Shown here: one piece after another, positions 17,146 through 25,372 of the stretch
Numbering within the stretch: the stretch's first letter is position 1
How the letters are laid out: each line of letters begins with the position of its first letter
From: JADKAC01 sp964492065
GTDB taxonomy: Bacteria > Bacteroidota > Bacteroidia > Chitinophagales > BACL12
Direction of reading: 5' to 3'
DNA length: 64,000 nucleotides
NCBI GenBank assembly: GCA_964492065.1
Contig: CAZBHH010000005.1
Location: forward strand, 62,001-126,000
The notes under the pieces: generated by a model
What the model saw: the letters and a program-made list of their open reading frames with translations, nothing else
The model's database searches: none
Told to the model about the DNA's origin: nothing
Translations under genes and position numbers: made by a program

Positions 17146-17720
17146 TTGTTCTTTTTTTGTTTTCGGAAAGTAAAGGTGGCCTCCATTGCATCGTAAAATG
17201 CCGTTCCATATTTCCGTATAATTGCGTCTTTCACAAACCGGAATATCGGAATATGTAGTTGTTTACCCATTTTACATGCGGGATTACAAATGCTCCACCG
17301 CTCGTAATTTAATGCGTCGTATCCGCCTACCTTTTCGATGCGAATGGGATACAAATGACAGGAGACGGGTTTTTGCCAATTGATTTTTCCCTCGCGGTAT
17401 GCCTTTTCAATTCCGCAGAGCGCAATGCCGTTTTCGTAATAAATATAGGCGCATGGCCCACCGTTAATCAGCGGAGTTTTGTATTCACCTTGTTTGTTTT
17501 GAATATGGTACCCCTGTTTTTCTATGGCCTCCCTGCCTTCGGGAGTCAGGTACGATTGCACCCGGGGGTAGATGTCTTCCAATACAGGTAATTCGGCCTT
17601 TTCAAGTATGGCGCCTTCATCGCCTTCAACACAACATGCCCCCTTACACGCATTCAGATTGCAAACAAATTCCTTGTCGAATATATCGTCGCTTACCAAT
17701 ATCTCGTCAATGATTACCAT
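17142..17720 (-). CDS. DUF3109 family cysteine-rich protein
   Basis: A 192-residue protein of a widespread Bacteroidota family of unknown function. Conserved cysteines occur as CNLNACKGACC near residues 20-30, GGPCAYI, ALCGIEKA, VSCHLYPI and CNPACKMG. The set recalls YkgJ-type putative metal or Fe-S clusters, but function is not established. It lies 16 bases downstream of the RsmI-like methyltransferase gene on the same strand and probably shares its transcript. Confidence 0.8.
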   Translation of the reverse strand: MVIIDEILVSDDIFDKEFVCNLNACKGACCVEGDEGAILEKAELPVLEDIYPRVQSYLTPEGREAIEKQGYHIQNKQGEYKTPLINGGPCAYIYYENGIALCGIEKAYREGKINWQKPVSCHLYPIRIEKVGGYDALNYERWSICNPACKMGKQLHIPIFRFVKDAIIRKYGTAFYDAMEATFTFRKQKKNN

Positions 17721-17736
17721 AGCGTAAAATTAAATT

Positions 17737-18429
17737 TCAGTTGCCTAATAAAAATATCGCCGGTATTTTTTCCAGTTGCGGCGGGTATTTTCTCCACGAT
17801 GCAATACTCTGTGTTTTGATAAACTCATCCGGCCCGGTTAAATGCGCTGCAATACAAAACAGCGTTTCGGCCTGACAAGTTTCAAGTATATCCCGTATCA
17901 ATGCATTGTTTCTGTAAGGCGTTTCAATAAAAATCTGCGTCTCTCCCATCTGGTGAATTTTATGTTCCATTTGCTTAATCGCCGCTTTGCGTGCATGTGT
18001 TTTGACGGGCAGATAACCTTTAAATGCAAATTGCTGACCGTTGAAACCTGAAGCCATAAGCGCCAGGACAACCGATGACGGGCCCGTGAGCGGTACCACC
18101 CGAATACCCGATTGGTGAGCGATTTTGACAATGGCAGCACCGGGATCTGCCACGGCCGGTACTCCCGCCTCTGAGAGTATAGCCACATCTTTTCCCCGCA
18201 GCAAATAGTTTATACAATCGCCGGCAGTTGTTGCGTCAATTGAAAAAATGGATATCTCATCAAATGATTTGGTATAACCCGTTTTGCGCAAATACCTCCG
18301 GGCAGTGCGCTCGTTTTCCACAAAAAATATTTCAATTGACGCCGTCGTTTCATGCACGTATCGGGGAATTGTGTGCAACGCTTCTGCATGCAGAACCGTT
18401 GGCACAAGATATAGAATACCTTTAGTCAT
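17737..18429 (-). CDS. RsmI-like SAM-dependent (tetrapyrrole methylase fold) methyltransferase
   Basis: A 230-residue enzyme of the RsmI branch of the tetrapyrrole methylase superfamily, which 2'-O-methylates C1402 of 16S rRNA. Motifs are LYLVP at the start, VAILSEAGVPAVADPGA (the SAM-binding GxPxxxDPG loop), VVPLTGPSSVVLALMASGF and FIETPYRNNALI. It is shorter than E. coli RsmI (286), as is common in Bacteroidota. I prefer the ATG at 18429 to the TTG at 18435. That ATG shares the palindrome CATG with the divergent mpg start. Confidence 0.82.
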   Translation of the reverse strand: MTKGILYLVPTVLHAEALHTIPRYVHETTASIEIFFVENERTARRYLRKTGYTKSFDEISIFSIDATTAGDCINYLLRGKDVAILSEAGVPAVADPGAAIVKIAHQSGIRVVPLTGPSSVVLALMASGFNGQQFAFKGYLPVKTHARKAAIKQMEHKIHQMGETQIFIETPYRNNALIRDILETCQAETLFCIAAHLTGPDEFIKTQSIASWRKYPPQLEKIPAIFLLGN

Positions 18430-19057
18430 GGACAACCATTTTAAAAGTAACCGGATGCATTCAGTGAAATTACCAAAAGAATTCTATACTGGAACCGATA
18501 CGGTAGCCATTGCAAAACAGTTGTTGGGAAAGTTGCTGGTAACCAATATGCAGGGTAACATCACTTCGGGTATTATCACAGAGACAGAGGCGTATTGCGG
18601 AACGGAGGACAGGGGTTGCCATGCGTATAACGGACGGCGTACCAATCGCACTGCCATCATGTATGCTGCCGGAGGCGTAAGTTATGTGTACTTGTGTTAC
18701 GGAATACATTGCCTGTTTAATGTAGTTACGCATCAAGCCGGTAATCCGCATGCCGTTTTGATCCGGGCAATTCAACCGGTGGATGGGATCGACATAATGC
18801 TGCAAAGAGCCGGCAAACTCCTATACACTCCGCAATTGGCCTCCGGACCGGGATTAGTTGCCAAATGCCTCGGAATTGGATTGATGCACAACGGTATCGA
18901 TCTGACTTCAGAACAAATTTTTGTGGCGGAAACCGGATCAGAGCCAATGGAAATAATTGAAAGCGCACGAGTGGGTATGCATTTCGACGGCATCTATAAA
19001 AGTATCCCCTGGCGATTCCGGATAGCGGGAAGTGCATATACCGGTAAGGCAAAATAA
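18428..19057 (+). CDS. DNA-3-methyladenine glycosylase (AAG/Mpg family)
   Basis: A 209-residue monofunctional glycosylase that excises alkylated purines. The family signature is GIITETEAYCGTEDRGCHAYNGRRTNRTAIMY, in which the Glu of ETEAY is the water-activating residue. It continues with VYLCYGIHCLFNVVT, VLIRAIQPV and GPGLVAKCLGI. The ATG at 18428 gives MDNHFKSN...; an alternative in-frame ATG is at 18455. No promoter room exists between it and the divergent RsmI-like gene, so its promoter must lie within that gene. Confidence 0.92.
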   Translation: MDNHFKSNRMHSVKLPKEFYTGTDTVAIAKQLLGKLLVTNMQGNITSGIITETEAYCGTEDRGCHAYNGRRTNRTAIMYAAGGVSYVYLCYGIHCLFNVVTHQAGNPHAVLIRAIQPVDGIDIMLQRAGKLLYTPQLASGPGLVAKCLGIGLMHNGIDLTSEQIFVAETGSEPMEIIESARVGMHFDGIYKSIPWRFRIAGSAYTGKAK

Positions 19058-19126
19058 TACAGTGAAGCGATAACAATAAACCGACGGTACGACAGGTGTG
19101 TTTGCACAGATGTCGGAACAGAAATT

Positions 19127-19993
19127 GTGCGTTTGGTAAATTTGATTCCGGGTAATGTGGTTAATCAGCCGTATTACTTTTGTGAAATTTCTGAATTCCG
19201 ACCGTTGAATATCAATACGACCATAGTGCTGCTGCGAACGAATTACGGCAAATTGATTTTGAAACCATTTGCCATCAATAAATTGTTACTTCCTGTTTTT
19301 GGAGCGGTGCTGTACAGTTGGACAGGCTTTTTTGTCGGTCTTGTATTTGGTATTGCACTGGATATGCGCTTTATAGCAAAACCGCAACACTCGCATAAAC
19401 CGCATACCGGCGAAATTCGATTGCAGTCGCTGATGCTCGCTATGTATATCATTCAGGTGAGCGAGACAATGCGTTTTATCGTATTCGAAGAAATTCTGAA
19501 ACGCCTTGAACAAGTTGTGGGCGGTGAATTCATACGATCACGCCGCATGTTTATTCGCGAGTTGAGCCGCCAGAAAATCCAGGTTACCCCGATTTGTGAA
19601 CACCTGAAAAAAATACTGTCTCAGGAGCAGCGAAAAAAATTACTGAAAGACATTGCCGGTTGCGCTTACTTTACACAAATAGATACCGAAAAGCTCAGGA
19701 GGGCTGTGTATGCTGTGGGGGCGCAACTGAACTTAACTTCCGCTGAAATTGATGCCGTATATTCAGGTGTATTGGTAAAGCAAGACGGTTTGAAACCGTA
19801 TTTTGATATACTGGGAATTTCACCATTGTCTGATTACCGGGATACTAAAAAAGCGTATTTAGCGCTGGTGAAAAAATACCATCCCGACACGGCCATACAT
19901 AAAACGTTTTCAGAGCAACAACTCATGAGTGAAAAATTCAGGCAGACCAAAGAAGCGTACGTGCGGATCAGTAAAGCCAAGGGATGGAAATAA
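19127..19993 (+). CDS. DjlA-like J-domain protein with TerB-like middle domain
   Basis: 288 residues if the GTG at 19127 is used; the real start is uncertain because no ATG precedes the hydrophobic segment. One membrane segment (LLLPVFGAVLYSWTGFFVGLVFGIAL) is followed by a helical TerB-like region at about 100-215. A C-terminal J domain from about 222 has ILGISPLSDYRDTKKAYLALVKKYHPD, with the HPD triad that stimulates DnaK ATPase. This order matches membrane-anchored DjlA co-chaperones. It ends in front of a hairpin shared with the convergent rpoD. Confidence 0.8.
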   Translation: MRLVNLIPGNVVNQPYYFCEISEFRPLNINTTIVLLRTNYGKLILKPFAINKLLLPVFGAVLYSWTGFFVGLVFGIALDMRFIAKPQHSHKPHTGEIRLQSLMLAMYIIQVSETMRFIVFEEILKRLEQVVGGEFIRSRRMFIRELSRQKIQVTPICEHLKKILSQEQRKKLLKDIAGCAYFTQIDTEKLRRAVYAVGAQLNLTSAEIDAVYSGVLVKQDGLKPYFDILGISPLSDYRDTKKAYLALVKKYHPDTAIHKTFSEQQLMSEKFRQTKEAYVRISKAKGWK

Positions 19994-20026
19994 AAAAGGC
20001 CGCCCTTTTTGAGGCAGCCTCTTTAA
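19992..20026 (-). terminator. Intrinsic terminator of rpoD, possibly bidirectional
   Basis: On the reverse strand GGCTGCC - 8-base loop - GGCGGCC forms a 7-bp stem with one U-G wobble, followed directly by TTTTTTA. It lies 17 bases after the rpoD stop. In the other direction the stem has one mismatch and a short T run, so it may also stop the DjlA-like transcript. Confidence 0.75.
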
Positions 20027-20042
20027 ATATAGTCTGTACCGG

Positions 20043-20912
20043 TTATTGAGCCAGGTACGCTTTCAAGGACTTATTGCGTGCGGATGAGCGCAGTTTATTA
20101 ATTGCATTATCTTTTATCTGGCGTACCCGCTCCCGTGTCAATCCAAACTCCTCACCGATATCTTCCAGCGTCATGGCATACGGAACGCCAATACCAAAGA
20201 ACAATTTAATGACATCCCGCTCTCTTTCGGTCAGTGTGGCCAACGTGCGGTCGGTTTCTACTTTCAGTGAGAAGGTATAATCCAACTTCTCATCGGTTCT
20301 TTCAATTTCCCTGTTTTCCAACACGTCCAGCAAAGAACTGTTCTCGCCGTCGTCGAAAGGAGCATCTACTGAAACGTGTCGTGATGACACGCTCATGGTA
20401 TTTTTAATTTCCTCGACGCCGATATCCAGGCATTCGGCCAATTCATCAGCGGTCGGTTCACGTTCAAAATGTTGTTCCAGTTCGGAGAATGCCTTATTGA
20501 TTTTGCTCAGTGAGCCCACTTTATTCAGCGGTAATCGCACTAACCGGGATTGCTCGGCCAATGCCTGCATAATGCTCTGGCGAATCCACCACACGGCATA
20601 GGAAATGAATTTAAATCCCTTTGTCTCATCAAATTTTTGAGCGGCCTTTACGAGACCTACATTGCCCTCATTGATCAAATCATTCAGTGTTAGGCCATTG
20701 TGCTGGTATTGCTTGGCAACAGACACCACGAACCTCAGGTTTGCCTTAACCAGTTTTTCCAATGCCATCTGGTCGCCCTGCTTGATTTTCTGTGCCAGGG
20801 TTACTTCCTCCTCGGCAGTCACCAGGTCCACCTTGCCGATTTCCTGCAGGTACTTCTCCAGGGACTCGCTTTCCCGGTTGGTGATTGATTTTGTGATTTT
20901 TAGCTGACGCAT
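20043..20912 (-). CDS. rpoD: Primary RNA polymerase sigma factor (Bacteroidota-type SigA/RpoD)
   Basis: A 289-residue housekeeping sigma factor. It has the short N-terminus typical of the phylum and lacks E. coli region 1.1. Region 1.2 is [20 protein letters not shown]; region 2 is [37 protein letters not shown] and [20 protein letters not shown]. Region 3 follows, and region 4 holds [16 protein letters not shown] and [19 protein letters not shown]. It recognises the TTG-N19-21-TAnnTTTG promoters seen repeatedly here, including its own at 21039-21069. Confidence 0.97.
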   Translation of the reverse strand: MRQLKITKSITNRESESLEKYLQEIGKVDLVTAEEEVTLAQKIKQGDQMALEKLVKANLRFVVSVAKQYQHNGLTLNDLINEGNVGLVKAAQKFDETKGFKFISYAVWWIRQSIMQALAEQSRLVRLPLNKVGSLSKINKAFSELEQHFEREPTADELAECLDIGVEEIKNTMSVSSRHVSVDAPFDDGENSSLLDVLENREIERTDEKLDYTFSLKVETDRTLATLTERERDVIKLFFGIGVPYAMTLEDIGEEFGLTRERVRQIKDNAINKLRSSARNKSLKAYLAQ

Positions 20913-21038
20913 GTAATGTTTCTTTAAAAAAGTCTTTAAGAGTTAACGCTAAACGGTAAAAAGAGTTCTTTTGGTGTTGATTTGCAAAGAGGTGTGTTTG
21001 GGATGTGTACTAATAAACCTTTTGCCATAAATGTGCTG

Positions 21039-21069
21039 CAAAGTTATTACTATAGTCAATACAAGTCAA
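21039..21069 (-). promoter_or_regulatory. rpoD promoter TTG-N20-TAACTTTG
   Basis: Reverse strand: TTG at 21069-21067, a 20-base spacer, then TAACTTTG at 21046-21039. Both boxes and the spacing match the Bacteroidota housekeeping promoter. The start codon at 20912 is about 125 bases downstream, leaving a long leader in which I see no recognisable structure. Confidence 0.65.
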
Positions 21070-21143
21070 TAGGTGGTTTAAAATACTTCGTTTTTTACAA
21101 TCGGAAAGCGCCGGATTATGGCATTCAAAGCAATGTCATTACT

Positions 21144-21172
21144 AAAAAACCATAACCCGGCTGCAGCCCGGT
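21144..21172 (-). terminator. Putative terminator of the HMA/TonB-receptor transcript
   Basis: Just after the last gene of the leftward metal operon, the reverse strand has CCGG-GCTGCAG-CCGG (with an internal GGCTGCAGCC palindrome), then GGTTATGGTTTTTTAG. A GC-rich hairpin plus a T run fits an intrinsic terminator, although the stem is short. It separates this operon from the rpoD promoter. Confidence 0.55.
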
Positions 21173-21180
21173 AATTTCCA

Positions 21181-21396
21181 CTAAGCCTGTTCTGTTTCCG
21201 GGTCAATAGAAAATCCCGCTGCTTTCACTGCGTCCAATATTGCACTGACAGCCATAGAACCTTCCACTGTTAACACCTTTTGCGGGTTTTGGGTATCTAC
21301 CTCCCATCGCTCCACCCCCGGAACTTTATTTATAAATGCAGCGACGGCTTTGACACATCCGCCGCAATTGATGTTGGTTTTAAACCGGTATTGCAT
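21181..21396 (-). CDS. Cytoplasmic HMA-domain metal-binding protein (copper-chaperone-like)
   Basis: A 71-residue single heavy-metal-associated domain with a ferredoxin-like fold. NCGGCVKAVAAFINKVPGV near residues 10-28 carries the CxxC metal site in the usual position. There is no signal peptide, so it is likely a cytoplasmic Cu(I) chaperone or buffer. It is the last gene of a leftward run that also encodes an exported HMA protein, a TonB receptor and an HYC_CC_PP-type protein. Confidence 0.85.
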   Translation of the reverse strand: MQYRFKTNINCGGCVKAVAAFINKVPGVERWEVDTQNPQKVLTVEGSMAVSAILDAVKAAGFSIDPETEQA

Positions 21397-21407
21397 AATG
21401 CGTTGTA

Positions 21408-21758
21408 TTAGTGGACAGCATCTTTTTTACAGCAACTGTGCAGGTTCTCATAGGCAGAAGCGTCTGCTTTTACGTCATCCGCATCATAACCCGCCATGCT
21501 GATAGCCTTGCGGATTTCCTCCGGCGACACTTTTTTTGCATTGTATTTCACTGTCAGTACGGCATTGTCCAGGTTGAGCGAAGCGGATTTAACGCCTTTT
21601 ACTTTGTTCAAGGCGTTTTGCATGGTGGTTTCGCATGAGCCGCAAACTGCCGAGGTCTGGATATTAATAGTATCCGTAGGCCCGCCGGAAAATGCGGAGA
21701 AGGCCAGGAATGTGATTATGGCAATTGCCATGGTCGCTGATTTTTGTATTGATTTCAT
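21408..21758 (-). CDS. Exported HMA-domain protein
   Basis: 116 residues: a signal peptide (ATMAIAIITFLAFSAFSGG), then one HMA domain with SAVCGSCETTMQNALNKVKGV carrying the CxxC metal site, and a Cys-rich tail HSCCKKD near the C-terminus that may add ligands. It probably acts in the periplasm, taking or delivering copper or a similar soft metal. It is 11 bases downstream of the TonB receptor gene and 11 bases upstream of the cytoplasmic HMA gene, so one transcript is likely. Confidence 0.82.
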   Translation of the reverse strand: MKSIQKSATMAIAIITFLAFSAFSGGPTDTINIQTSAVCGSCETTMQNALNKVKGVKSASLNLDNAVLTVKYNAKKVSPEEIRKAISMAGYDADDVKADASAYENLHSCCKKDAVH

Positions 21759-21769
21759 TTTGTGGTTTT

Positions 21770-23998
21770 TTATTTGTTAACTGATGGTTTTTCTTTGAGT
21801 GTTAATCGGAGGCCTGCATAGAACTTACGCTCCATTGTCGGCGCATAGACTACACTTGCATCAAAATTTGTGCTAAACGGATCGTCATACCCGATTATCG
21901 GGTTGTTCTGGGTGTAATTAGTCAGGTTTTCTGTGCCGATATACACGTCGATCAGTTTGAACTTTTTTGTTATCTGTGTGAGAACCAACACATGTTCGGG
22001 CGTATAAGGTTCCAAAAATGCCGCTTCCGGGTTGGCGCTCATATCGGGCAAACGTGCCGCACCATAAAATTGCATGGTCGCATCGAACTCCCATTTACCT
22101 TTCTCGAGGAAATAGTTGATATTCACTAATGCCCTGTTTTTGAACACGTACGGCACTTCTAAAACGCCTTCCTGGTAAGTGGATTGCACATCGCTGTATC
22201 TGTAAGCCAGCCGCAGGTTGAAGTTTTTGAATACTTCGTAATACGCTTCAGCCTGTAGGATATTGGAGTAAGAAGTGCCGTGCAGGTTTCCGACGTAAAT
22301 GGCATGCGGGTCGCGGTCAACATCTACGATTACCTGGTTGATGAAATTTGTATGATAGGCATCCAGGGTCAGGGTGAGTGATTTATTTTGGATATAAAAA
22401 GTTTGAACGAGTGTGGCTCCGAAATTCCACGCTTCCTCGGGCAGGAGGTCTTCTTCGATAATAAATTGCCGGGAACTGGTGAGAATAGATGTGTTTTCGG
22501 CCAGTACATTTGCCACCCTGTAGGCTTTACCTGCCGAAAGGCGGAAGGTAGTATTGGTGTTCAGGGTGTATTTGGCATGCAATCTCGGGGAGACAAACGT
22601 GCCGTAGAGATTGTGAAAATCCGCCCTGATTCCGCCCAATACGCTGAATTTTTCAGCATCTTTATACGTGTATTCCGCAAAAACACCCGGAACAGACTCC
22701 TTTCTCACTAATGCCGTGTCCTGATAGGTTTCATCGACATTATTCATCGTGAAACTTCCGCCGGCTTTCAGCAAATGATTTGTATTGAACACATATGTCT
22801 GCCCAATCAGGTTCGCATTAAAATACTGTTCATTTGCATTGTAATTGTTCAGGCCGAAGAAGGAATTCTGCTCGTGCAGGCTGCCGTTCAGTATCAGCCC
22901 GACGGAGGTATTCGGCCGGGTGAAGATAAAGCCGTTTTTCAAATACCCCTCCAATCTGCGAATGTCAATCCCAACGCCGTAGCCGTTTGCAGTGGTGTGG
23001 GGCAAATTGGGGTTAAAAGTGGTTTGACCGCCGGTGACATCGGATAACACCGCCTTAATCCCCGCCTGGGATTCATAGTTTTTGCCGAAATAATTCCAGC
23101 GATTCATCAACAGGTAATTTTCGGTGAATGGCGCATCCAAAAAACCGTCCTGGTTATAGTCTAATTTGAGGTGATTCTGCGAAGTGCTCATCAGCAGCAT
23201 CGTGCTCAGTTTCGCATTGAGATTCTGGGCATAATTCACATTTGCCTCATACCTGCCCGAATTACTGCCGTATAAATTCAGGAAGAACTTTTCCTCATCG
23301 GAGGCATAAGATTTTTTTAATTCGGTATTAATGGAGCCGGTAATGCCTTCGTAACCGTTCACGACGCTACCGGGACCTTTGGAAATCTGGAAACTTTCAA
23401 TCCATGAGCCCGGTATATAGGTCAGGCCGTAAGCAGAAGAAAGCCCTCTCACTACCTGGATATTTTCGGTCATAATTTGCGAGTACACGCCGTCGAGCCC
23501 CAGCATCCGGATGGTCCGGGCGCCGGTTATGGCATCCTTGTACTCTGCATCTACCACCATGCTCGTTTCAAAACTTTCGCTGAGGTTACAACAGGCTGCT
23601 TTGAGCAGTTCGGCTTTATTAAAGTCAATGGAATTCACCGTATTGGCAGTATTGATCTTTGACGCCGATTGTTTACCTCCGATAAATACTTCGTCCAACA
23701 CATTGGCCTGTGCCAACATAATATGTAAATCCGTCTGGTTGCCAACGGGTATTGTATCTGTAACATAGCCAATGAAGCTGACGATTAAGACATCGGTTTC
23801 GGGAGTTTTCTCCAGGCTGAAATGCCCGTCGATATCGCTTACGGTGCCAATTCCCGTACCCATCCATTGGATGTTTGCTCCGGGCAGTGACTCCATGCCG
23901 CCGTTTTCGGTGGACGTCATTACGTGCCCGTGTATATTTTGACTCTTAGCGGCGCTCATGAACGCCGTTAACATGAATAAAATGATTATAAAACGCAT
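21770..23998 (-). CDS. TonB-dependent outer-membrane receptor, putative copper/metal uptake
   Basis: 742 residues: signal peptide, a CarboxypepD_reg-like domain (GHVMTSTENGGMESLPGANI...GTVSDIDGHFSL), a plug domain from about 110, then a 22-stranded barrel ending in an aromatic-rich C-terminus (MERKFYAGLRLTL). The plug contains KAACCNLSESFETSMVVDAEY. An AACCNLSESFE stretch is a hallmark of a Bacteroidota receptor subgroup often found beside HMA proteins. The cotranscribed HMA genes and the divergent MbnP-like genes point to copper or a copper chelate as ligand. This is inference from context. Confidence 0.82.
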   Translation of the reverse strand: MRFIIILFMLTAFMSAAKSQNIHGHVMTSTENGGMESLPGANIQWMGTGIGTVSDIDGHFSLEKTPETDVLIVSFIGYVTDTIPVGNQTDLHIMLAQANVLDEVFIGGKQSASKINTANTVNSIDFNKAELLKAACCNLSESFETSMVVDAEYKDAITGARTIRMLGLDGVYSQIMTENIQVVRGLSSAYGLTYIPGSWIESFQISKGPGSVVNGYEGITGSINTELKKSYASDEEKFFLNLYGSNSGRYEANVNYAQNLNAKLSTMLLMSTSQNHLKLDYNQDGFLDAPFTENYLLMNRWNYFGKNYESQAGIKAVLSDVTGGQTTFNPNLPHTTANGYGVGIDIRRLEGYLKNGFIFTRPNTSVGLILNGSLHEQNSFFGLNNYNANEQYFNANLIGQTYVFNTNHLLKAGGSFTMNNVDETYQDTALVRKESVPGVFAEYTYKDAEKFSVLGGIRADFHNLYGTFVSPRLHAKYTLNTNTTFRLSAGKAYRVANVLAENTSILTSSRQFIIEEDLLPEEAWNFGATLVQTFYIQNKSLTLTLDAYHTNFINQVIVDVDRDPHAIYVGNLHGTSYSNILQAEAYYEVFKNFNLRLAYRYSDVQSTYQEGVLEVPYVFKNRALVNINYFLEKGKWEFDATMQFYGAARLPDMSANPEAAFLEPYTPEHVLVLTQITKKFKLIDVYIGTENLTNYTQNNPIIGYDDPFSTNFDASVVYAPTMERKFYAGLRLTLKEKPSVNK

Positions 23999-24070
23999 TT
24001 CAATTGTATTTAAATGAAAAAAAAGAATGCATACACCATCGCCGATGGCATATGTAATACTATGAAATGC

Positions 24071-24478
24071 TTAAATGCGGAAAACCTGCTTGGCGAGTAG
24101 TATGTCTCTGCCTAATTTGGGAGGAGGTATATCTTGTGCGAATTGGGTAAGTTCAACATCAGCAATTGCGGGAACTATAAACTGCAACAGGGGAATACTC
24201 ACTATCTTCAGATCCGGCAGCAGATTTTGCGCCTTGTGCGCCGTAGTCTTAACTTCCAGTTTAATTAGTTGATTGCTTGTTTCACAACAGGATTCTCCGG
24301 CGCTTACCGCAGTGGAGGTTTCTGTATTGTGGTCGCAACACGACTCAATTTTTACGACGGAAATATCTTTCGAGCCGCTGGCGGTACACAGATGACTGTA
24401 TAAGTTGAAGCCGGAGGTAGTTACAAATACGACTACCAAAAGCAATATTGAAGTAATATTTAATACTTTTTGCTTCAT
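24071..24478 (-). CDS. HYC_CC_PP family small exported protein
   Basis: 135 residues with an N-terminal membrane or signal segment (ITSILLLVVVFVTTSGFNL) followed by HLC, two CC pairs (ESCCDH and ESCCET) and a late PPP (DIPPPKLGRDIL). This is the pattern for which the Bacteroidota HYC_CC_PP family is named. Function is unproven. The paired cysteines and the gene's regular position before metal-type TonB receptors suggest periplasmic metal handling. It heads the leftward operon and has its own -7 element. Confidence 0.75.
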   Translation of the reverse strand: MKQKVLNITSILLLVVVFVTTSGFNLYSHLCTASGSKDISVVKIESCCDHNTETSTAVSAGESCCETSNQLIKLEVKTTAHKAQNLLPDLKIVSIPLLQFIVPAIADVELTQFAQDIPPPKLGRDILLAKQVFRI

Positions 24479-24483
24479 GGACC

Positions 24484-24491
24484 CAAAGATA
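24484..24491 (-). promoter_or_regulatory. -7 promoter element TATCTTTG for the leftward metal operon
   Basis: Reverse-strand TATCTTTG ends 5 bases before the ATG at 24478, so the transcript would be nearly leaderless. The region 24492-24583 must also hold the divergent promoter of the mbnP-like gene, but I could not fix its boxes. Confidence 0.5.
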
Positions 24492-24583
24492 TCTCTTTTT
24501 TTACAATCTTTGATTTTGAATGCCTTAAATTTGGCTGCAATTACATTATTGACAAAAACAAATATAATCCGTATAACGCTGTT

Positions 24584-25372
24584 ATGAATAGAAAAAGTTT
24601 ACTGATACCCCTGTTTTTTTCACTTATCCTTTGGAGTGCCTGTAAGAAAAAGGAGGGATGTATGGACGTCAATGCATTGAATTACGACCCATCGGCAGAA
24701 GTGGATTGCTGCTGCGAATACCCGGATGAGTTTAATCTCAACCTGCACCTGCACAATGATTTCGGTGCGGAAGAATTGCAGGAGGGGGATACCGTGGTTA
24801 TAAACGGAATAACCTCTAAGCTGGATATTACCCGCTTTTACATCTCGAACATCCGCCTGGTAGATGCCGATGGCAATGAGACGCCTGCCACCGGTAAATA
24901 CCTGTTGGTAAAGCCCGAACAGGAAGATTACCCCGTAGGTGTACTGCCTTCGGGCAACTATGCAAAAATCCGGTTTGATATTGGAATTGATTCGGCAACC
25001 AACCATGGCGACCCATCGGTTTATCCGCTGGATGACCCGCTGGGCCCGCAATTCCCCAATATGCATTGGGGATGGGATTTCGGCTATATTTTTATGCGCA
25101 TCGACGGATTTGCCGATAAGGATGCAGATGGCAGCCTCGAATCCATCATTCAAATGCATCTGGGCCTGGACCAGTATTTATACACTGCAGAAGTAGATTA
25201 CCCGCTGAATGCGGAGGCTCAGGAAAATTACGATATTCACCTGGTATTCGACTGGCAGGCATTATTTGCCGGCGTGGACATGACCGATAATACGATTACG
25301 CATACCTCCGATAACTGGGATCTCGCCGATATTTTGTACGGAAATCTCGGCAGTGTTTTTTCTGCTGAATAA
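24584..25372 (+). CDS. MbnP-like copper-binding lipoprotein
   Basis: 262 residues from the ATG at 24584; an upstream in-frame start would put 38 odd residues before a good lipoprotein signal. The lipobox is LWSAC with Cys20. A short GCMDVNALNYDPSAEVDCCCEY segment follows, then the MbnP domain. Its conserved core MHWGWDFGYIFMRIDG lies at 160-175, and the end is DLADILYGNLGSVF. In methanotrophs MbnP is a periplasmic copper protein in which a Trp is oxidised to kynurenine by the diheme enzyme MbnH. Here W162 and W164 are candidates. The stop overlaps the next start as TAATG, and that next gene is diheme. Confidence 0.78.
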   Translation: MNRKSLLIPLFFSLILWSACKKKEGCMDVNALNYDPSAEVDCCCEYPDEFNLNLHLHNDFGAEELQEGDTVVINGITSKLDITRFYISNIRLVDADGNETPATGKYLLVKPEQEDYPVGVLPSGNYAKIRFDIGIDSATNHGDPSVYPLDDPLGPQFPNMHWGWDFGYIFMRIDGFADKDADGSLESIIQMHLGLDQYLYTAEVDYPLNAEAQENYDIHLVFDWQALFAGVDMTDNTITHTSDNWDLADILYGNLGSVFSAE

